Position numbers and translations under genes: made by a program
The notes under the pieces: generated by a model
Databases searched by the model: none
What the model was told of the DNA's origin: nothing
The model's input: the letters and a program-made list of their open reading frames with translations, nothing else
Shown here: piece after piece, positions 34,078-47,929 of the stretch
Position numbering within the stretch: the first letter of the stretch is position 1
Layout: each line of letters begins with the position of its first letter
Source: Hofstenia miamia
Lineage: Eukaryota; Xenacoelomorpha; Acoela; Hofsteniidae
Reading direction: 5' to 3'
NCBI GenBank assembly: GCA_900660155.1
Contig: CABFPE010000035.1
Coordinates: 642,016 to 706,015 of the forward strand
Length of the DNA: 64,000 nt

Positions 34078-36568
34078 CACTCAGTTATATATGTCTTCTT
34101 CATTTTAAATCAGAGTTGCTATAGGCTTATGCTTTTTGAATACCAGAATGGTTAATCTTGCCAGTCTGTTGAATGAGGCCACTTTTTCTAAAACCCAAAA
34201 AATTTCGCTAACATCAAAAGACCAATTGTGATGTACACTTCCATTCAGCATATAGTTATTAAAATACATTGATTTGGTATTAGCCTTAAGCCCTATTCAT
34301 ACAAAGATAATTGAAATACTATGTATTTTTGAAATTTAATTAATAGATTTTCTCTGTACAAAAATAGGAAAATTATACTTACATTAATTGATAACAATAA
34401 TTTAAACAAAGAAGACATTAGGTCACATATTTCAGGTCAACCTGGGTTATGCTCATTAGCTTAACTAATAAGGTTAGTAGTTTTCAATAATGCTTTCCTC
34501 GTGAATGCTTCTTCATTTCTCATTGATTTGCATTGCAATAATATTCACTGTTCAAACAATTATATTCCATTTTAACGGAAATAATTACATTGCATTTCTT
34601 AACATACTTCTATAGATAAAAAATCAAAACAAATGGTGAATCCCTTTGTTATTTTCAAATTTTCATTTTTCTTTTATAAAATTTACACACATATATAGTG
34701 TCGTAGCCAGACAATTCTAATGGTGGGTATGCTTAAAATTCTAAATTTCTTTACTACATCGATTAGAAAAATGTAATTGGAACTATAATGTTAGTAAATT
34801 TGACTATAAAGTTGTGGCCCATTTTTAAGCAATACCTATTCTAAAATTTAGAGTTGTAAGTGAATGCTTCATGCGTGAATATAATGTTGTGCAAGTGAAT
34901 TAGTTTGATATAAGCGTAATTGTAAGGATTTCTGCATCAAATTATCAAAATATTACACGAAATATTTCTTATGCAAAATATTTTTGTCGCATGATGGCGT
35001 ACGAAAATAGATTCTGCGTGTTATCTTAATGCATGGAATAAAAATATTTTTAAGTCGTTTCTAAATATTTCTGTACGACGCATTGTACTGCTGGCTTTCT
35101 TCAAGGTATTATGATATCTCTCAGAATCTTATTTCGTAGGCCATTGCGAAGCAGAAATATTTTGCAGAAGGAAAGATTTCATGTAATTTTAAAAGAATAA
35201 ATATTAGTATTTATGAATGTTGCCCTTACTTGATGCTATGCTATTATTATATATATTATATATTATACTGTTAAGAAGTAAATAAATTCTGCCGATTCAT
35301 TAAATTCTGTTCTGTCATGTCAGATGATAACTTGTTAACAATGACACATGTAAATGAAATGTCAAGCCAAAACTGATATGTTTGCAGTACCAGATTTTGT
35401 TACAATATAAAGGGCGTTGTAAGAGTATCTCTTTTTAAATTCTACTCTCTTGAGCCTTGTTTATTCCTTTTCCAATAACATCTACTTTGTTTTAGCTCTA
35501 CATTGAAGAGATTCTTTACAAAATTCATTTAAAATCTTTCTTAGGTAAAAGTTTGTTATTAGTGAACTTGGTGTATTGACAGCAAAGTTTACAAATGAGA
35601 ATACTTTGCTTCATTTATCTGAGGAAGTTCTTATATTATATCAAAATGAGACTAAAATTGGTTGCTTTTTGTGAGCATTTTGAAGGAAGAATTCATAATA
35701 GGTTTTTTAATTTTCAATCATATGAACATTTTTGGAAGGCCAAGAAATTTCAAATTTTCAAGATTTTGTTGAAAAACTGTCCTAAAATTTAATAAATCAG
35801 TTATTTAGCTGTCTATTTCAAAAACCTTTGTGATTAGGCAAAGAGAAGATTGAATTTTTTATCAGTATATAAAATTCACGGCATCGATAATGCATGTCTA
35901 ATTCGTGCATTTTAGCTCACTATTTTTCATGTAAACATATAAAACGTCATTTTCTGAACACCTCACAACAAATTAACTTTTTAAATTTCTAGATCTTATT
36001 GGCACACTGTGGATATTTGATTCTAATGTACACGTAGTTTTGGTTATTGTATTAATATTTCCAAAACAATTTTTGCTTTATTTTAAATTTTGTATCATTT
36101 TATAGAATGATCATGAAATTTACCAAATACTACTAACATTTAAAATGTCTATGTTGTTCACTTAAAAGTCTTTTCTCCAAAATGTTTTATTTTTTTTAGG
36201 TTTTTTGATAAATCATAATTTATTTTAGAAACTAATGCTCAGAGAAAGGACTGATATGTTTTCCTAAGTCATTGTTACCACATTTCTAACATCAACCTTC
36301 AAGAATATTAGAAATTTTGAAAATACTCGGAAATTGGCACATCTATGAGTAAATTTACTACGCCGTTCTGGTGAAAACGTGTGACAAAACATTGTTCCTA
36401 GTCTGAAATACGTGAAACTCTTAACTATCAAATAATTTTCAAATTCTCCCCATACCTAAAGTTCAAACGATGAAATGGGCAAATCTTAAGCTATTTTATG
36501 CTCTGTAGACACACCACCAAACTCCACTGAGGCCGTGCACAAAAATCCGAGATCGCGGTGCCATAGGC
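34078..36568. other. Non-coding stretch; solitary hAT-like end at 34,697
   Basis: 34,697-34,735 (AGTGTCGTAGCCAG, then GGTGGGTATGC) resembles the terminal repeat of ZMYM-type hATs, but no partner end or TSD was found. The 65-codon frame at 35,595 matches nothing known. Confidence 0.4.
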
Positions 36569-38180
36569 CAGTGGCGCAACCAGCCATAAATTTCGGGTGG
36601 GGCATATTTAGTGTTGATTATAATTAAATTTTCCTTCATTAATTTGTTTTAACTTAGGTATACTAAATTTCTTTGCGCAGGTTCTAAGTGCCACTTTAAG
36701 TCATTATCACCAGGTTGCAGTCTTAGTCGTAAACATTGTCTAAGGTTTCCATCATTTTCCGTCGGCTCTTCAATAAATAACAGTGATCCCCCATCTCTGT
36801 GACCCCTTAAGGCTAAACCTTGTTTACCACAATGTAAAATAGTTTCGATTATAGGAATGAGCCTTCGTCGGTTTTCTTCTACTTGTTTTTTCCAACATCA
36901 ACTGTTTGGCCCTCTACATCTATGATAAAATCTTCAGCTATCGCAATACAATTCTTATGGTATCTTGTATTTGAATGCCTTGAGCAGTGACTTTTGAGAC
37001 CTTTATATTTTTTCAATAGCCGATTTACAAAAATTCCAGGATTTTCATGTTTACCTTTTCCGACTTATACATTTTCAGTCACAAATAGAACACAATACCG
37101 GCAGAATGCACCTTGTCTACAGTGACTCCATGCCAACCACGGACTGAAATCGTTCAGGTATGAGTGCTTAAAACGGCGACTACTTTTGCCTTGAATCACT
37201 ACTGGAAAAATATACGGGTGCCAACAGTTCGTGAGGACATTGTATTTCTCTTCCTGTGAAGTGATCCTTTCACAAAAAAGACCAATGTCCCATTGCAACA
37301 GTTCAGTAGGAACAACACTCAACGATGATAATGTGGATAGTTCAGGCTCGGTAGTACATGAAGATGTGCAAGGTGTAGGTTGAATGGCAACAGTTGATAG
37401 TGATGGCTCTAGATTGGTAATTTCTTCATCAGAATCTTTACCTTCCATTTTTCTTGTCTTTGTAAAAAACGAATCAATTGACGATTGTTTTCACATGCTT
37501 GATGATATTCTATAAAAAATATAGGAGTTTAAAAATAGTATAATTACTGTCATCAATAAAATCAAACCTATTACAGTCGAATAGCATTTATAGATATTTT
37601 CATATTAAAGTTAACGGTGGTTGTTACTCAAATATATAATTAGTATCAGCTTAAACATTTCAAAAATAGAAATTAATATTTATTTTTGGTCAACCGGTAT
37701 GTTTGAGGGTTACTTTATTAATCAATACCAATTCATTTGGAGTAAAAAATAGATAGATAAAATTTCTAGATACAACATTGAAAAACATCATCTCATTACT
37801 AAAATTGATTATATATTGAATCAAAAAATTTCGGGAGGGGCAAATGCACCTTAGGTGTAGGCACCCAGACACCAGCAAATTCACGCAATTGCGTGGTTTA
37901 ATGGTTCCCAAAAGTAGAGAAGAGAATTTGCTATTTTGCGGTGTTCTCAGAGATTTTAGATGCCCCGTATTAGTTTGTGAATAAGCCATTGAAGTTGGTA
38001 AAAATTAACTTGGATGTATTTAGGTTAAACTATCATCAAAAATTAATATTTCATTTTTCATAATCAATAAAATGTTTGCATTTTGAAATTTTAAATGATT
38101 GTAAGGGCACCGATAGAATTAGGATGAAATTTTCAGCACATGTCCATCTTTGGTTTGCATACTCCTCGGCTACACCACTG
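36569..38180 (-). mobile_element. hAT transposon with TTF-type zinc finger transposase, decayed
   Basis: The left end is CAGTGGCGCAACC at 36,569. The right end, inverted, is CAGTGGTGTAGCC at 38,180 (11 of 13 equal). The minus strand encodes NRQLIRFFTKTRKMEGKDSD (about 37,490), then at 37,448-37,065 the TTF-type finger (NCWHPYIFPVVIQGKSSRRF, LNDFSPWLAW, GAFCRYCVLF), then NPGIFVNRLLKKYKGLKSH, and after a frame change ENRRRLIPIIETILHCGKQ, GLALRGHRDGGS and LRQCLRLRLQPGDNDLKWHL (to about 36,610). This is the N-terminal third of a DUF4371/ZMYM1-like transposase; the catalytic core and dimerisation part are deleted. Flanking octamers do not match, so no TSD supports the ends. Confidence 0.75.
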
Positions 38181-40296
38181 ATATCATAATAACTGTTAAT
38201 GCTAAAAAAGTGATAGAAAAATGTTCCTACGGATTTCTCCAAATTCTGCTAGCTTGTCTATACGATTGGAAAGTAGCTCCCTATTTTACAATGTATACAG
38301 TTTATTCAAAAGCTGTAATATATATCTCCATCGTTATGTGTATGTTACATTAATCCATGGCAACTCAATTACGGTTCTCGATTAATCTTCAGATTTTTTG
38401 AATTTGTTAAAAATTTCAAAACTCTAACAAACAAAAACAATACTCCTTGACGAAGAAAATAATTAATAAATTTATTGTTCTGCCAAATTTAAAAAATAGT
38501 GTATCACTGCCGAACGTTATTAATGAACATAATTGAAGAAGACATTTATGGAAATGACAAGAGTTGATTGTAAAAAAATAACAGAAGAATAAAACTTAAT
38601 AAACTGTAGAAAGCATACATCAATTATTTTATAAAAAATTTATTTAGGTTTTTAAAATTTATAATTTTTTTTAAGCAAATTTTTAAAATATCTCTAAATA
38701 ATACAAATACTCAGCTAAACTCTGTATTTTAGGACTTAAAGGTTCAAGACTTCTAATTAATTGAATGTAATTGTTGTGTGTAAAATTTACATTTAGAAGA
38801 TAATATGCTATAATTAAATGTTTAGTTTGTAGTAATTCTATTCTCTAAGATTTCAAGTTTTTAGATTTTTGATATGGTAGTTTGCTGGCTTTGTATGTAG
38901 ATAGCGAAGAAATTGCTGGATCTTATGAAAATTGAAGAATCATTCTCAATATTGCTAAAAATGTATCGGGGTTTAATGATATTATCGTTTTCCCAGACAA
39001 AAATGAAACACTTCAAGTCAAATAATGCAGAATTAAATTGGTAGCATTACAGCAAATTCACACTCAATCTCAGCAATCTATACTTAAGGATTGCTAATAA
39101 AAATATTTTAACAACTAACCTAGAAACTACGAAACATTAATATATTAATATAATAATATTTTAGAATCCACAAAAGACTGTTGTGAAATTATTATCAAAT
39201 TTGATTAATTACTTGTCGTGTTGTTTATGCTAATTAATGCCAGTTAGTAGAATATTATTATAAAAATTTAGTATGACGCAGCGATATTATGTCATAGTCA
39301 AAACTAATCGAATTGGTTGTTTTTTTTAATTTTGAATAATATTAAATCTGTTCCTGCTATTAACATTTAGTGCCTTCATTAGATTATCAAACTGATTTGA
39401 TTTTTTTCTCAATTGTACTTGTCAATAGAAAGTTTTTCCAATTTAGAATTTTCATGAAAATGAGGAATACAAACAATTTGAAATAATTATACACTCGAGA
39501 CTTATGGTACAAATATGAAATGATTGTATCCCCCTTTTGAGATGAGATTTCCGTAGCCTTCCTCATTGAAAATCTATAGCAATAATTATTTTGCCCGTTG
39601 TAATGCATGTAAATCACACTCTCATACAACATTGTGACTTATCCGTGGGAGGCGTTTTGGTATTCACCACAAGGCCGGCAGTATGACATGGAAACAATAT
39701 CAACAAACAGGTTCTCATCTTAAAAACTATCAAAGGAGTTAGAGATATTTTTATCAACTTTCTTATTCATAATGTGTTAAAATTTTAATAAAAAAAGAGC
39801 TTCCAGATTGTTCTGCAAGAATAATGCAATGAACCTTTAATCATATTCTATGCACAGCAATGAAGTCTGTTCTGTGCAAATTTGTGAACTCCTCGCAAGC
39901 CCAGCGTCAATTGCAATAGGCCAATGATAATTGAGAAGAGCAGTAAATGGATGTATATTTGCTTTATATACACATGTACATGAAATAGCAATTGGAAAGC
40001 AAGATAATGCTCCACAGTATGTCAGGATATTGGCTGGTGATGAATCATGACACATGCGCTTTTGTGAGAATAAAAACCTCCACACAAGTGCAATGATATG
40101 ATCTGATTGATCATGTTTACAATGTGGCGTGCATCATGGATTGTACAAAAGCGAAATTATTGTGCGGTCATGGTAGACTATCAGTTGGCAATGCATTAGA
40201 CAGTTTCTGAGCAATGGAATGAGGGTCTTACCATGTCCACAGAAATCCTACCAATTTCAATCAAAGTCTTATGGGTCATCATCAAATGAGATTGAA

Positions 40297-40301
<5 letters not shown>
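38181..40301. other. Non-coding stretch
   Basis: No gene, element end or strong repeat was seen; the sequence is AT-rich with scattered short open frames. Confidence 0.5.
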
Positions 40302-40333
<32 letters not shown>

Positions 40334-40347
40334 AATATATATATATA
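40302..40347. repeat. (TA)n microsatellite at the gap edge
   Basis: TA units run up to the first N, so the repeat probably caused the assembly gap. Confidence 0.9.
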
Positions 40348-41347
40348 NNNNNNNNNNNNNNNNNNNNNNNNNNNNNNNNNNNNNNNNNNNNNNNNNNNNN
40401 NNNNNNNNNNNNNNNNNNNNNNNNNNNNNNNNNNNNNNNNNNNNNNNNNNNNNNNNNNNNNNNNNNNNNNNNNNNNNNNNNNNNNNNNNNNNNNNNNNNN
40501 NNNNNNNNNNNNNNNNNNNNNNNNNNNNNNNNNNNNNNNNNNNNNNNNNNNNNNNNNNNNNNNNNNNNNNNNNNNNNNNNNNNNNNNNNNNNNNNNNNNN
40601 NNNNNNNNNNNNNNNNNNNNNNNNNNNNNNNNNNNNNNNNNNNNNNNNNNNNNNNNNNNNNNNNNNNNNNNNNNNNNNNNNNNNNNNNNNNNNNNNNNNN
40701 NNNNNNNNNNNNNNNNNNNNNNNNNNNNNNNNNNNNNNNNNNNNNNNNNNNNNNNNNNNNNNNNNNNNNNNNNNNNNNNNNNNNNNNNNNNNNNNNNNNN
40801 NNNNNNNNNNNNNNNNNNNNNNNNNNNNNNNNNNNNNNNNNNNNNNNNNNNNNNNNNNNNNNNNNNNNNNNNNNNNNNNNNNNNNNNNNNNNNNNNNNNN
40901 NNNNNNNNNNNNNNNNNNNNNNNNNNNNNNNNNNNNNNNNNNNNNNNNNNNNNNNNNNNNNNNNNNNNNNNNNNNNNNNNNNNNNNNNNNNNNNNNNNNN
41001 NNNNNNNNNNNNNNNNNNNNNNNNNNNNNNNNNNNNNNNNNNNNNNNNNNNNNNNNNNNNNNNNNNNNNNNNNNNNNNNNNNNNNNNNNNNNNNNNNNNN
41101 NNNNNNNNNNNNNNNNNNNNNNNNNNNNNNNNNNNNNNNNNNNNNNNNNNNNNNNNNNNNNNNNNNNNNNNNNNNNNNNNNNNNNNNNNNNNNNNNNNNN
41201 NNNNNNNNNNNNNNNNNNNNNNNNNNNNNNNNNNNNNNNNNNNNNNNNNNNNNNNNNNNNNNNNNNNNNNNNNNNNNNNNNNNNNNNNNNNNNNNNNNNN
41301 NNNNNNNNNNNNNNNNNNNNNNNNNNNNNNNNNNNNNNNNNNNNNNN
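40348..41347. other. Assembly gap of exactly 1000 N
   Basis: A placeholder-length gap. It hides most of the Tc1-like transposase that starts at 41,502. Confidence 0.99.
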
Positions 41348-41822
41348 TTGTTTTTGAGCCCTTCACCTCTATTATGCTTAGAAATGATATTTTTAATGGC
41401 ACATCTGCTGATTCTTAATTCTCTGGATATCTCGCGTTGAGATTTGCCTTGTTCATGGAACTCAACAGTCAAGGCTCTCTTAGTCAATGAAATAGTAGGC
41501 ATTCTAAAGAGAAAATGAACCTAAACATTTTAACCATTCCATACATTGAAAGCTTACCGAAAATAATTGTCGATAAAGCAGAATTGTCAAGAATCAGCCA
41601 ATTAAATAAGTGGTCTAAAATAGACGATCGACGTAATTTATATACAATGTGTCTGTTTGTTGTGTCCCCAAATAATTTTGAAACTCTGACACACACACAA
41701 ACACAGTGAAGACTCCTACATAAAAACATATTTTTTAATTTCTTCAGATATATTGTTCCTAATCGTTTGAATGCTCAAAATAAATATATTTTTAGGTGGA
41801 CTAAAATAGATGACCGACACTG
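41348..41822 (-). mobile_element. Tc1-like transposon, 5' end with IR/DR repeats and transposase N terminus
   Basis: From the ATG at 41,502 (minus) the frame reads MPTISLTKRALTVEFHEQGK then SQREISRELRISRCAIKNII, a typical paired-like helix-turn-helix that binds the element's ends. It enters the gap with no stop, 51 codons in. The outer repeat GTGGACTAAAATAGATGACC (41,796-41,815) and an inner copy GTGGTCTAAAATAGACGATC (41,610-41,629) are 186 bp apart and 20 of 23 alike over their full length. This is the two-site IR/DR arrangement of Sleeping-Beauty-like Tc1 elements. CACTG followed by TA at 41,819-41,825 is the expected end and TA target. The other end is lost in the gap. Confidence 0.8.
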
Positions 41823-41827
41823 TATAT

Positions 41828-44800
41828 ATATATGCTTTGTTACACTGCATTGTTTTTATCAAGGGTATATTATTTTAATTTTTAAATTTCGTGAACCTAT
41901 TTTTTAGAGACAAAAATGGATAAACGCTAGACCTTGGGGTGTGCATGTGGTTGCCGTGAGAATAGGAATGTATTTCTCGCTCTTCTAAATACATTAAAAC
42001 TAAGCATGGAGAGAATTTAAATCTTTTTCAAAAATTCGAAATTTTCAACGAAAACTTGTTAATCTTTTCAACAACCTTTGCCACAGCAATAAGCTTTAAT
42101 AGAAATTTTCAGCATTATATGTTTTCCATTAGACCTACCCATGCCCAAAAATTTTCAAATTTGCTAATAGGCTTGGAGAAAATTCTTTGAAAATGTGGAA
42201 AAATGGTTTGTCCTTTAAAACGGGCGCTAGGCTGTTTAAGGTTAAAGTAATGCTAGTAGAGTTAGGGTTTAATACAGTTCAATGATGTTTTTTGATGTGC
42301 TGATGTTGACTCACTACTAGCATTTTTGCTTGAGCTCCTTTGAATTTTTACATTAATTTTATTAATTTCTGAAAATAATAGAAAATATAAATAATTTTAA
42401 GGTTTGCTAAAGGTAATGACAACTTAATTATGTTGTCCTTGCTAAAGGGTATTCGCTCATTAAAGCTTTTTCATATTTTATTTCTAATTGCATTGATTCT
42501 TTGTCCTCGATAGTTAATGTAGAAATTAGCAAGGAGATTTAGGATTAAAAAGTCTGACTGAGCGCAGATCAAAATCATTTCAATTAGAAATTACGAAATA
42601 ATATTCTTCCTTGCAATTCAAAATGAGCTGCTTCTTAGTATAATATTATTAACCCTGTGAGGCTTGGTGATACATGTGTCCTACCTAAGCAAATCAGTTT
42701 TTCTGGACTACTATTTGTATTTTGCATGACTAATCTTATGGTAATGGCAAGTTATATTTATAAGGTTTCTGCCAAATTTTCCTCAAATATTTTGTCTTTT
42801 GTACTTGGGCATGATATTCTTGTTTGATAAATCTGATCAGTGATTTGGAAATATATATATAATTATGCTAATCATGTGGTTAAAAAAAGCGTTTGTCAAC
42901 CAATAGGTTTGAAAAATTGATCATAGTTTTTTAAAATTCATTTTTTGTCAATCATTAAAGGACTCCCTTACGTACTGCAGTACATACATGTATAGCGTCA
43001 TAGATGCATTTTAAAATTTTATTTTGGCGATAGGGTGCTTCTTACCATCTGCTTAATCAGCAAATCATACGTGTTTTTGCTACTAAAGCAGATTCAGATT
43101 CTCTATGGTCCTCCAATGGTTAAGAGAATTTCCATAAATATAAGCATGTGACTTAAAATTTTTTAGTAGATAGGAGTCATATACATACATGTAATTTAGA
43201 GATTTGATTCTTGGAAGTTCAATATTTTGACATTTAAACGATTTTAGCGAATTAATATATTTCTATATAAAAATAAACTTTTTGAATGCTTACGATTTAA
43301 AACAATGCATACTAAAATAAAAGGTTTATTGCTTTCATAAGGAACCCCATTAAACAACAAAGCGGAAGAAATGCTTCTTAGATCCGTCAATGACAGGTAA
43401 CATTTTTGGAAACAAACATAATTATTATAATTGAACAGAAGAAAATTCGCTTGGTGTTACTATCACATGTGATGAATGTTATAGTAATCTGTGGAATTTT
43501 CGGTCAGACAGCATATGATTTTTAGCATTTGCGGGAGAAAGCTTGGGCATAATTCGGCAAAAAATTATTGAAAAAATTTCAAGAAAAACTTTGCTATAAG
43601 AAAAGTTGTACATGTTCTTATTTTTGGGTTTTCGGCAACCTACATTAATTTTCCGCAGTGCACAGTGGGGCAGACTTGATAAAATAAAAAATAAAACTTA
43701 TATTTGAATGGATTTTTGTAGTCTTCAAATATGTAGATAATGGTCTGTTGTCATTATAGGAATTCCACTCAAGTTATATGCTTAGATCTGTAAATTTTTC
43801 TGCAAAAAGTAGTTCTCTGGAGTTAAATTGACAACTCCTACACAATTATTTTTACCTAACAAATTTATTATTGTAACAACGACGAACACAATAGAAATCA
43901 GGTGACCGTAGGCCTTATTAATTAATGCAAATTTACAATTGTACTTTGCTATTAACGGTTTATAATCATTTTGCAGATAGGGAAGTTTTCAATTTTGTTC
44001 AAAATTATATTTTCCATAAATACAGAAAGAACATAATTTGATTGTAAATTGTGATTTATTCTATTATTTGTTTATCAATTGGTGATGACTAAAGGGAACC
44101 CGACAACTTTAGTGTCTGGAAGAAAAGACAACTTCTAAAAAAGTAAAATTAATATTATTATTTAATTTTTGAAAGAGGCATTAATGTTGGGCAATCAGTC
44201 AGTAAACACTATACGAAATTTTTTATCTTGGCTGACAATGTATAAATAGTTTAACAATTCTACGTAAGTATTGAACGATCATCTTTTAAAGAATTACCAC
44301 ACATTATTTATACCTGCAAGGGAAGCTGTTAGTTTTGAACAAATGAAGACTAGGAGGTTGACTCAACAAACTTCTGGGTATCAAGACATGAAATTTGGTT
44401 AAAATATGAAGTTGTGTTTTCCAACAAAATTTGTTAACTCAATTTAATGCCGAATCAATGAGTCGTGTTTTGGGATTGTCACTAGATTTTAATCCTTTGA
44501 GGCATATTGGGTCAACAACGACCTTAATTATTTTGGCAATTTTCGAAACAGATGTTTAAATTTCTTATTGTTAACGCATTTGATCTCCATTGAAACCCCG
44601 TCACAAAAGCAGTGATAAATTAACAATTTATCTATTATTTTTAATATTATTTTTTGAAATATAATATAAACTGCAATTAGGAATTAGTATTTCAAAAAAT
44701 GTCATGCTTTCACATGTTATATGTGTCAAAGGTTTAAGAAAAATCATCACGGAATATAAACTTGTAAACAGTGTTGTTAGCATAATAATCAGGTATTTCT

Positions 44801-44950
44801 GTGTAGTATATTTTTTCGTTTTGTATTTCAATGAATGCATAAATTTAAAGCTCAAAACTCGTTAATGCATTAATAATCACACAACATTTTTCGAATTTAG
44901 TTTGAAATCCTAAGCATGTAGTCGTTGTTTAATTAATGTAGTATATACAG
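41828..44950. other. Non-coding stretch
   Basis: No recognised gene or element. 42,955-43,000 (AAAGGACTCCCTTACGTACT, then GCAGTACATACATG) contains a small palindrome but no partner repeat was found. Confidence 0.45.
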
Positions 44951-44971
44951 TATATATATATATATATATAT
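44951..44971. repeat. (TA)n microsatellite
   Basis: About 10 TA units directly before the mariner-like remnant. Confidence 0.9.
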
Positions 44972-44984
44972 TGCCATTGACAGT

Positions 44985-45367
44985 TCACTTCTAAGATTGA
45001 ACAGGTCTGGGCGCACGCTTTTGGGAACCTTGTCGCCGAAAACTTGCTGAGACCTAAGTCGTCATGTCGAATCAAATGAGCCAAACCAACTGATATTTTC
45101 ATAGAGCTATATCATAAACTGTCAATTTCTATCTTTTTTGATTAGTCTCTTAACAACATCCACTTTTTCAGCATTTTTCGAAGTTGTTGGTCTCCAACTA
45201 TAGCCCTTAACATCTTTAACAGTTTCTCTACGATCTCGAAATCGTTCAATCCATTTATAAACGCACATTTTTTTTCGGAGCACGATCGCTATAGAGTTGA
45301 ATTATCTCCGTTTCTTTTCAACCAAAAATTTAATGTTGGATTTTATCTTAAAATCCTTACGTTCCAT
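44985..45367 (-). pseudogene. mariner/Tc1-superfamily transposase N-terminal fragment
   Basis: From the minus-strand ATG at about 45,367: MERKDFKIKSNIKFLVEKK, one stop, then KMCVYKWIERFRDRRETVKD, GYSWRPTTSKNAEKVDVVKR. This matches the first helix-turn-helix and the 'W..RFk.Gr..v.D..R.GRP.TS' linker of mariner-like transposases. The GRP motif reads WRP. Farther downstream, in other frames, DLGLSASF and KVPKSVRPDLFN fit the second helix-turn-helix and 'RWVPr.L' segment. The DDD catalytic domain is absent. Confidence 0.72.
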
Positions 45368-45532
45368 AGGTCAAAAACTGCCTTTTATCAACTACTACCT
45401 GACTGCTTCTTTTCCAACCGAATATAAATTGCTAGCAACCATTAGATAGCCAAAATTATGCCCTCTTCCTGCTGGTATGCTTAAGCATGTTTTATCTTGT
45501 TAGCACTTGTGGATTTATATAAATATATATAC

Positions 45533-45563
<31 letters not shown>

Positions 45564-47738
45564 TATGCCATAGTTAATAGCTAATAATTATCAAAGTCTT
45601 TTGCAATATTCTAAACGTTTTATGGTTTATTGGGATTTGTGAATCCAGAACAATTGCAGCAATGTGCAATTCAGAGTCCTACAGAGAGAGTATCTTTGTT
45701 TGTGTATTTTAATGTTATGCGCTGGAAATTTTCGTCTTTAAATTCATTCTTGTATGTGATTAATCAGTATTTTTCATATATCGTATACATACACATACAC
45801 AGAAATACACGGTGTTCCAGTATTTGAAGACTCTTACAATTCGAATGCACATCCCTTAAACTGATGCATAACCCTATGCATTTACTTTTTTCAAAGGCTT
45901 GTTCAACTAAATCTTGTTTAAATCAACATCATTTTGTTAACATGTTAGATGCTTTTGGTTACGAAAGATATGTGAAAAAACTATGAATTTCGTCAATGAA
46001 GCTGTATAATGCCTATTTCAGAGCGTAATGTAAATAGGTGGAATTATTCGTATACTATAGAAATATAACTTTTATATTTTTAAGATGATGCAAAATGCGA
46101 AAGTTGTGCTAAATTCATTGAAAATTTTTAACTAAATCAAATTTCTACTTGTCAAAATTGCGAATCCCGGTCATGTCTACAATTTTCCCACACTAGAAAG
46201 CATTTAAACTCTATTTTGTTTTTCAAGTATTTCAAACTATAAGCTAACTACTTAATTTTCAAGTCATGCAACATTAATAAAGTCCCCAAGGACAATAAAT
46301 GAATAATTAATGTGAACGCTTTGAAAATCATTTTCTGTGACCTAAATCACAGAAAGAGGCACGATTTCAAAGTAACATGCTCTTAATTTTGTTTAAAGTA
46401 CTTCGACAAATGAACATTTCAAACGTACAGATACTTTATTACATTTTTGGACATTATAGACTCTACTCTATTGTTTCTAAGTCAAAATGATAATCTATGA
46501 AATTTGAAGAAAAACACAATTTAGATAAGCATATTTTAAAACGTTCTGTACTATTTTGAACACATAATTCTAAAATTATTGTTGTTAGCAATGAATTGAG
46601 TTGAATTGAAAAATCGTCATGATGCTTATGACGAAACGTATTAAACTTTATACAGATTAAATACTTGTTTGTTGTAACACGTTAAATCTTCAATTCATAT
46701 CTGGCAATATATATGCAAATTCTTTACATATAGTTAATATATATTTAAATCACATGCATTCTACGCATTAACGTATGTTATTGAAAAAATGTTGCTAATT
46801 GTCTATTAAAGGTAGTCTTTTGTTTATATCAAATTTTAGATTTTCATCAAAATTTAGTAATGGCATATTCATAGAATTGTGTTAAGCAAAATACCATGGG
46901 AATATAAGTGGATTAAATGTGAACCCTTGTTAATTTTCTTTGGTATTTTAAGTTGTTATAAAAATGCATGAATTCATATTAGAGGATTCTCTTAACAGTC
47001 AATAAAGAATAATAAATCGCGAGAAACTTGAGCATAAACTTTTATTTGAGACTTTCGCGAATACCAAATGGGAATTGCGAAAATGAGTTAAGCAGAAATA
47101 TCTATTTAATGAACATTACTTTAATAATTATATAATTTCAGTGGGAAATATATTTTATGTTCTGTCTGCATTGAAGGTATTGTGAAGAAAACTAATTTCC
47201 TCGTCATAAGTGCATCAAATATTCTAAAGTATATGTGCCTATATTAGTGATGGTACATGCATAATACATACATTTTATAATCTAGATAGACACTCGAAAT
47301 GTTTGTTTCGTGTTTACACGAAAAACCGAGCAAAATGTTACAGTAGGCCATCAACATTTGGCCAAAATGAGTTCAGATACAATTCAGACCTTACTTTCTT
47401 CAGTATCAAAAATGATCTGATTTAAACCTGATTAATTTTGATGAAAATAGGGGAAGGGATTTTATAAAATAATATCTTCTTCTTCTTGAATAATACTCCC
47501 CTGTTTCTTTTGCTTTCTATTTCAATGCAAACATCAGTTTTAGGTATTAACATATTCTAGAAGAACAGAAAATTGTTCTCATTTAGTATATTTTTAAAAT
47601 TAAACCTAATTATGAAGCTATAGGAACACTTTAATATTAACTAGGGTGTCATTGACATAAATACCAACTGTCTGTATTACTACTACAATTAAGATTGAAC
47701 AAACTTTAAATTTAGTAAGCAGGTGGTCCCTAACAATA
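45368..47738. other. Non-coding stretch with a (TA)n repeat
   Basis: A TA microsatellite lies at about 45,522-45,563. No gene or element was recognised in the rest. Confidence 0.5.
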
Positions 47739-47929
47739 CATAAAAGCAGTGGCTGCGGAAGAGGAGGCAGTGCCCTCCCCTTAAAATCATTTTTTAGAAA
47801 ACTCTTGCTATATCTTATATTTTTAACAGTAGATATCCTCTTAGTTAATAAATATTCTGGGTAATAAATATACCTCGAGCTGCCCCTCTCCTCATTATCA
47901 AAATTTGTTCCGGGGCCACTGCATGAAAG
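47739..47929. mobile_element. 175-bp hAT-like MITE with near-perfect 8-bp TSD
   Basis: The element is 47,747-47,921. Ends are CAGTGGCTGCGGAAG and, inverted, CAGTGGCCCCGGAAC (12 of 15 equal). The flanking octamers CATAAAAG (47,739) and CATGAAAG (47,922) match at 7 of 8 positions. It has no coding capacity and resembles the ends of the ZMYM-type hATs in this window. Confidence 0.8.

Noticed and set aside
34697-34735. Solitary hAT-like terminal repeat
   Set aside because: No partner end and no target duplication were found; pairing with 38,180 was considered but the flanks do not match.
40269-41502. Long open frames across the second N run
   Set aside because: These are artefacts of the gap; only the 51 codons from 41,502 (Tc1-like) are real sequence evidence.
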